Positions 5,073 to 8,633 of a stretch of DNA of 8,633 nucleotides are shown piece by piece. Each line of letters begins with the position of its first letter. Position 1 is the stretch's first letter. Source of the stretch: Bacteroidales bacterium UBA1733 (GTDB lineage: Bacteria > Bacteroidota > Bacteroidia > Bacteroidales > UBA3663); the NCBI GenBank assembly GCA_002315795.1, contig DCIF01000076.1, forward strand, positions 520 through 9,152. Reading direction: 5' to 3'. Made by a program: the position numbers and the translations under genes. The notes beneath the pieces are model-generated. The model searched no databases, had not been told where the DNA came from, and saw nothing but the letters and a program-made list of their open reading frames with translations.

Positions 5073-6476
5073 TTACTCTTTTGACGATATGGCAAGCGCC
5101 TTGGTCATGGCGTCGGCATAACGTCGGCCTAATTCGATATTTGATTCTCGACTGAAATGCGGGTCGCTGTGATCCGTCGATCGACATTCCAATCCGTCGC
5201 TCTCTACTTTGTGGCAGTTGGGGATAAAACTCGTAAGTCCCGGAAGGACCACGTCATTAAACGTATCAATAAGCTCCTTCTTCTCCCATTCCCACTGGCC
5301 GAGTTCGCCGACGATGACAGGGACTTCAGTTCCTGCACCCATGGCGGAGCGGAGTCGCTTGATCATATCGCAGAAAGGGTACACATACATAACGTAACCC
5401 AAGCGCATCTGATGTTTTTTGCGCCCGATTACACGATGTGGGAGGGCTAAACTGTTGGAAGTGTCAGTCTCTCCTTGATGCCAGACGATACCTTTCAACT
5501 TTCCGTATTTGAGGGCTGGAACAGCTCGCATGAGGGTGGAGTCGAGTAAAGTGATTGCCTCAGGATCTTTGTCCTGCCATTCTCCAAGTCCGCTACCACC
5601 TTTGGCATTCTGGATAATCAGTATGTTGCGACCCGTTTTCTCGTGCATGACTGGAGCAAAGCCAACAGCAGGACCGATCATCTGCATCGAGATGTCCTTT
5701 CGGATATTACTATATCGGTTGAAGGGAGCCTTAGCGGGTTCTGGTTTTCCTTCCGCATTGAGGAGCCAGACACCAGGGATGATATCGGTGGTGTCACTCT
5801 CGATCATGTAACCACGCCCAGCACAGTTTGATTGGCCAATCATCAAGTAGATGTCAAACTCAAGCAGAGGAAGAAGCTCCTCCTCAAAGATAGACTTTTC
5901 GATAAGTCTGTAGTGCGGATGGTAGGCCTCATTATATGCCGCACTATGATGCGAGGCATACTGTCCCTGATTCAAGATGCTCATGATAGCTGCTGAATCC
6001 TGCGACTGCTCTGGAAACCGGTAACCGAGTTCCAGAACGCTTTGCTCGATGTTGATCCATTCCTTTTTCCAGTCATCGACCTTGGGGAGCGAGAACTGCG
6101 TTGCGCTCTTCATAAACGCCTTCAGGAAGGTATTCAGTGGCACTCTGCCATCGTTGATGACCGAAAGGTTGACACGATAGAACCTCCCGTGACTGCCTGT
6201 CAGTTCGTAATCGGGGCAGGGATTAGGATCATTCTTCGCCTCTTCGCACTCTTGTTCGAGATAATTGCGCATACGTTGCTCTGCATCAGGTGCATTGCTC
6301 ATCAGATGGCCAGGGCCGAAAGCATCCTGAAAGAAGTTCTTATAGATGTCCTTAAGCGTGGATGCCGGATAGGTCTCTACCTGCTGCACGATGGCACGCT
6401 TGATCTGATCACCTTGTGCGTGTGCAAAAGCGGATGTCAGAAGAATAATTAAAGAAAGGAAAAGGGGCTTTTTCAT
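5073..6476 (-). CDS. secreted two-domain protein: Bacteroidetes N-terminal domain plus SGNH/SASA-type carbohydrate esterase
   Basis: The 467-residue precursor has a clear signal peptide (residues 1-20, cut after AHA). Residues about 22-205 match a domain I recall as a stand-alone lipoprotein-like hypothetical in Bacteroides; its marks are YPASTLKDIYKNFFQDAFGP (36-55), RFYRVNLS (98-105) and YNEAYHPHYRLIEK (181-194). Its function is unknown. Residues about 207-463 are an SGNH hydrolase of the SASA/CE6-like type. Block I is IGQSN (213-217) with nucleophile Ser216, and WHQGETD (332-338) is the conserved central block. The C-terminal block, DHSDPHFS (435-442), has His440 as general base and Asp435 or Asp438 as partner. 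Family members remove acetyl groups from sugars such as xylan or sialic acid, in the periplasm or outside. The gene starts 9 nt after the nicotinamidase gene and ends 2 nt before the metallo-hydrolase gene, so it is translated within the operon. Confidence 0.87.
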   Translation of the reverse strand: MKKPLFLSLIILLTSAFAHAQGDQIKRAIVQQVETYPASTLKDIYKNFFQDAFGPGHLMSNAPDAEQRMRNYLEQECEEAKNDPNPCPDYELTGSHGRFYRVNLSVINDGRVPLNTFLKAFMKSATQFSLPKVDDWKKEWINIEQSVLELGYRFPEQSQDSAAIMSILNQGQYASHHSAAYNEAYHPHYRLIEKSIFEEELLPLLEFDIYLMIGQSNCAGRGYMIESDTTDIIPGVWLLNAEGKPEPAKAPFNRYSNIRKDISMQMIGPAVGFAPVMHEKTGRNILIIQNAKGGSGLGEWQDKDPEAITLLDSTLMRAVPALKYGKLKGIVWHQGETDTSNSLALPHRVIGRKKHQMRLGYVMYVYPFCDMIKRLRSAMGAGTEVPVIVGELGQWEWEKKELIDTFNDVVLPGLTSFIPNCHKVESDGLECRSTDHSDPHFSRESNIELGRRYADAMTKALAISSKE

Positions 6477-6485
6477 GCGTCTTTC

Positions 6486-7067
6486 TTATTTGACGATCAT
6501 TCCTCGTTCTTTGACCCAATTCAGGAAGGATTCTTCTCCAGCTTCATCAAACTGAGCAGTATAAGCAGCAAGGACCTGAATCCGTTCTGCTGCTATCACT
6601 TCATGATCGAGTAATCCTTTCAATGTATTCTGAACGCATACCGTTCCGACAACGCCACAGACATCTAGAATGTCTGTATCTGACTGGGTCTTGCGGATGC
6701 AATCAGCATTGTCTTCGTTGTCAAGCGCAGAATATTCTTCTGTTTCCTTATCCCTGCCTTTAGTGATGAAATCCACCTTGTCGGCTTTCATCCATCGCAG
6801 TAATGGCTGCATGACCTCAGGTGTGACGAGTGCCCCTTCGGTAAAGGCAACACAGTGCTCCGGCCAAGGTCCTCCCTGTGCAGCAAACGAGCAGTGGGTC
6901 AACGGATGCCAGTCAAGGCTGACGGTGATATGATCATAATAATCCAATGGAAGGGAGTCAAGGTACTTACCCAAAGCCTCCATCCTGGCATGAGAACCAG
7001 CCACTGGCAATGAGCCGTCATCCATGAATCCGTTCTGAGGATCGACGATAAAGAGTTTTCTGTTCAT
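6486..7067 (-). CDS. pncA: nicotinamidase (PncA-like cysteine hydrolase)
   Basis: This 193-residue isochorismatase-fold enzyme deaminates nicotinamide to nicotinate and ammonia, the first step of NAD salvage. The catalytic triad is visible: Asp9 in VDPQNGF, Lys103 in ITKGRD and nucleophile Cys144 in GTVCVQNT. The metal-binding set typical of PncA is also present: Asp52 and His54 in SLDWHP, His58, and His71 in WPEHCV. Length and motif spacing fit true nicotinamidases better than other cysteine hydrolases of the fold. There is no export signal, so it is cytoplasmic. It starts 6 nt after the pncB stop and feeds its product directly to that enzyme. No internal promoter was seen, so it depends on the promoter near 8350. 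Confidence 0.93.
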   Translation of the reverse strand: MNRKLFIVDPQNGFMDDGSLPVAGSHARMEALGKYLDSLPLDYYDHITVSLDWHPLTHCSFAAQGGPWPEHCVAFTEGALVTPEVMQPLLRWMKADKVDFITKGRDKETEEYSALDNEDNADCIRKTQSDTDILDVCGVVGTVCVQNTLKGLLDHEVIAAERIQVLAAYTAQFDEAGEESFLNWVKERGMIVK

Positions 7068-7073
7068 AGTCGT

Positions 7074-8267
7074 TTATCCTATAAGTGAGAGTATATAGTT
7101 ACACTTGGCCTCGTTGCCCAGGGTCTTACCCTTGTCACACGAGAGCTTGATGCAGTCATGCCATTCTCGCATCTCTGTAATACGGCACTTGGTGAGCTTG
7201 ATGACGATGTTCGATGGCTGGGCATTATTCACGTCACAGGTGATCTGCGTACCTACGCCATACGAGTCCTTGACACGTCCTTTGCAATACTCATGGATGG
7301 CGATACAACGATCCACATCGAGGCCATTGCTGTAAACCACCTGTTTGGTGGCAGGGTCGATACCGAGCTGATGATACTTCTCGATAATCTTCTCCGTCTG
7401 CTCCTCCTCATTGCCGCTATCCACGCGGAAGCCGCTGTACATCATGGCCATGCGCTTGGAGAGGTTCTTGAAGAAGACATCGTCACCGAAGCAGTCATAG
7501 AGATAGATGCCGTTGTTGCCGTCATAGACATCGCTGAACTTCTTCATCACATTGTAGTTGCACTCGAAGACTCCGCTGACATTCTCCTCGAACGAGATCA
7601 GCTGGTGAGACATCGTACCCAACGGATTCAACCCAAGTTCCATGGCAAACCATACGTTGCTGGTGCCGGTGAAAGTACCAGGCCATTTCTGAGAGGTATA
7701 AACCTGCTTCATGGCTTCGAGCACCATCTTCTGGTGATCGTAGGTGAAACGACGGCGTGTACCCATGTCGCCGAACACCAGACCTGCACCGAAGATCTTC
7801 TCACTCTTGGCAATGGCTTTCTTACGCTCAGCCTCGACATCATAACGTTCTGTATCTCCGTTGAGCATGTGTCTCAGCTCTGAGATGCACGAAAGCAGCG
7901 GCATCTCCCACATGATGGTCGAGAACCACTTGCCATGAATAGTGATACTGAGGTGGCCCTCTGCATCCTGACTGATGGCCACTTCGCCTGGGTTGAAGCG
8001 ATAGCCTCTAAGGAAGGTGAAATACCAGAGAGGGAGCCATTGCAGCTTCTCTGTCATGAAACGGATCTCATCATCGGTAATGACAACATCTGCCATATAA
8101 TCCACCTGTTCCTGCAGCAGCTTGTCGAAGCCCTGTGGGTAGCTGGTCTTGTTACGGTCATAGAATGTATATTCGACCTCTGCTCTCGGGTACTGCTGCA
8201 TGATATAGTACTGGCAGCTGAAAGTGTAGAGATCGTTATCTGTAAGGTGGGTGATGATCTGTTTCAT
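7074..8267 (-). CDS. pncB: nicotinate phosphoribosyltransferase
   Basis: This 397-residue cytoplasmic enzyme joins nicotinate and PRPP to nicotinate mononucleotide, the committed Preiss-Handler step, with ATP stimulation. The length matches the E. coli PncB type (about 400 residues). Visible blocks are LTDNDLYTFSCQYYI (8-22) at the N-terminus, GDMGTRRRFTYDHQ (166-179) and GTSNVWFAMELGLNPLGTMS (201-220). The catalytic, autophosphorylated His221 follows directly. FRVDSGNE (280-287) and DSYGVGTQ (334-341) are the phosphate/ribose-binding segments. ATG 8267 is chosen because MKQIITHLTDNDLY is the conserved start; the longer frame from 8333 would begin at the promoter itself. It is the first gene of the operon, with a leader of about 60 nt. 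Confidence 0.95.
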   Translation of the reverse strand: MKQIITHLTDNDLYTFSCQYYIMQQYPRAEVEYTFYDRNKTSYPQGFDKLLQEQVDYMADVVITDDEIRFMTEKLQWLPLWYFTFLRGYRFNPGEVAISQDAEGHLSITIHGKWFSTIMWEMPLLSCISELRHMLNGDTERYDVEAERKKAIAKSEKIFGAGLVFGDMGTRRRFTYDHQKMVLEAMKQVYTSQKWPGTFTGTSNVWFAMELGLNPLGTMSHQLISFEENVSGVFECNYNVMKKFSDVYDGNNGIYLYDCFGDDVFFKNLSKRMAMMYSGFRVDSGNEEEQTEKIIEKYHQLGIDPATKQVVYSNGLDVDRCIAIHEYCKGRVKDSYGVGTQITCDVNNAQPSNIVIKLTKCRITEMREWHDCIKLSCDKGKTLGNEAKCNYILSLIG

Positions 8268-8269
8268 TG

Positions 8270-8314
8270 TTAGAAGGTAATTTGCTGTTGTATGATAACA
8301 ACGGAGGTCGCCAT
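8270..8314 (-). CDS. candidate 14-codon upstream frame in the pncB leader
   Basis: An ATG at 8314 opens a 14-residue frame (MATSVVIIQQQITF) that ends in TAA 2 nt before the pncB start codon. It lies fully inside the predicted leader. The tight stop-to-start spacing could couple translation, but a frame this short can arise by chance and no attenuator hairpin accompanies it. Confidence 0.2.
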   Translation of the reverse strand: MATSVVIIQQQITF

Positions 8315-8332
8315 GGTTTTGTTTTTTCAGCA

Positions 8333-8363
8333 CAAAGATAGTAAGTTTTGCCTAATGCAGCAA
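8333..8363 (-). promoter_or_regulatory. Bacteroidetes-type promoter of the pnc operon
   Basis: On the minus strand, TATCTTTG (8333-8340) matches TAnnTTTG. TTG (8361-8363) lies 20 nt upstream as the -33. It is the only good consensus promoter seen ahead of the five genes. Expected transcription start is near 8326, giving a leader of about 60 nt. Confidence 0.72.
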
Positions 8364-8380
8364 TTTTTGCATGCAACAAT
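8355..8380. promoter_or_regulatory. candidate operator: paired direct repeats at the -33 of the pnc promoter
   Basis: ATGCAGCAAT (8355-8364) and ATGCAACAAT (8371-8380) are direct repeats differing at one base, spaced 16 bp start to start. The first copy contains the -33 TTG of the pnc promoter. The 10-bp palindrome TTGCATGCAA (8367-8376) lies between and into the second copy. The arrangement suits a repressor or activator site. It does not resemble the NrtR consensus that I know. Confidence 0.35.
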
Positions 8381-8465
8381 GCGTGTCTGATACCTGTTTT
8401 TATGAGCTAATGTCTATGAATTTCATTTTATGGGTAGCAATAAATATATTATAAATAATGAGAAA

Positions 8466-8502
8466 CGGCACACATATCCAGAGCAGACGGATAAATGTGC
8501 CG
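8466..8502 (-). terminator. hairpin terminator of the partial gene at the window's right edge
   Basis: The arms 8466-8479 and 8489-8502 pair at 12 of 14 positions (CGGCACA and TATCC blocks) around a 9-nt loop. On the minus strand the stem is followed by TTTCTCATTATTTAT and starts 6 nt after the upstream stop codon. The right flank on the plus strand is also T-rich, so it may act in both directions. Confidence 0.8.
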
Positions 8503-8508
8503 ATATAA

Positions 8509-8633
8509 TTAATTTTCTTTTATAACAAGTCTGGTGCCTGTTTGATCAAGTTCTACTGCTTTGGCAAACTTGATGATTGTCCCATCATAGACCGCTGAGA
8601 CATCTATGCCTCGGCGTAGCAGCTCATTTATAT
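8509..8633 (-). CDS. C-terminal end of an unidentified protein (partial, cut by window edge)
   Basis: The last 40 codons of a minus-strand gene end in TAA at 8509-8511, and the N-terminal part lies outside the window. The visible tail includes INELLRRGIDVSAVYDGTII, then KFAKAVELDQTGTRLVIKEN. It looks like a soluble, mixed alpha/beta cytoplasmic protein end. I cannot assign a family from 40 residues. The terminator at 8466-8502 follows at once, so the gene is the end of its own transcription unit, separate from the pnc operon. Confidence 0.65.
   Translation of the reverse strand, partial: INELLRRGIDVSAVYDGTIIKFAKAVELDQTGTRLVIKEN

Noticed and set aside
4017..5187. The longer reading of the metallo-hydrolase from ATG 5187, adding 39 residues
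   Set aside because: The added residues are arginine-rich and unlike the family, overlap the upstream esterase gene by 115 nt, and would place the signal-like segment internally. ATG 5070 sits 2 nt after the upstream stop and begins just before the hydrophobic segment.
7158..7883. 241-codon plus-strand frame opposite pncB
   Set aside because: It is rich in Ile, Val, Leu, Ala and His as expected for an antisense shadow of a conserved gene; no family features and no promoter.
8268..8333. The longer reading of pncB from ATG 8333, adding 22 residues
   Set aside because: That ATG lies at the promoter -7 element, so it would not be transcribed. The family N-terminus begins at ATG 8267.

Overview
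The window looks like chromosomal DNA of a Bacteroidales bacterium, most likely Prevotella or Segatella. The proteins read like that group. Three promoters fit the Bacteroidetes pattern (TTG, about 20 nt, then TAnnTTTG), and start codons have A/T-rich leaders instead of Shine-Dalgarno sites. This assignment is inferred from sequence style, not from a search.

Layout, left to right. (1) 56-1761: a divergent pair. A stand-alone MetE C-terminal-type methyltransferase is on the minus strand and an Lrp/AsnC regulator is on the plus strand. Their back-to-back promoters have -33 elements only 6 bp apart. A strong hairpin terminator follows the regulator. (2) 1898-2755: a poorly coding stretch with an unrecognised 86-codon minus-strand ORF, several short inverted repeats, and short minus-strand reading frames that look like a decayed gene or an intergenic repeat. 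(3) 2756-3168: a small single-stranded DNA-binding protein gene with a UUCG-loop terminator. (4) 3213-8363, minus strand: five tightly packed genes read from one promoter near 8350 to one hairpin near 3234. In transcription order they are nicotinate phosphoribosyltransferase (pncB), nicotinamidase (pncA-like), an exported two-domain SGNH esterase, an exported or membrane-anchored metallo-beta-lactamase-fold hydrolase, and a flavodoxin-fold lipoprotein. Intergenic gaps are 6, 9, 2 and 34 nt. (5) 8466-8633: a terminator and the last 40 codons of an unidentified minus-strand gene cut by the window edge.

The first two genes of the large operon form a complete nicotinamide to nicotinate to nicotinate mononucleotide salvage step in the cytoplasm. 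The last three encode proteins with export signals that look hydrolytic or flavin-binding. Their co-transcription with NAD salvage is the most interesting feature of the window. The link could mean that the exported enzymes release or handle a pyridine-containing nutrient, but the sequence does not prove that.

The methyltransferase/Lrp pair is a separate unit, plausibly a local amino-acid-responsive switch for methionine metabolism. No rRNA, tRNA, CRISPR array or intact insertion sequence was seen.
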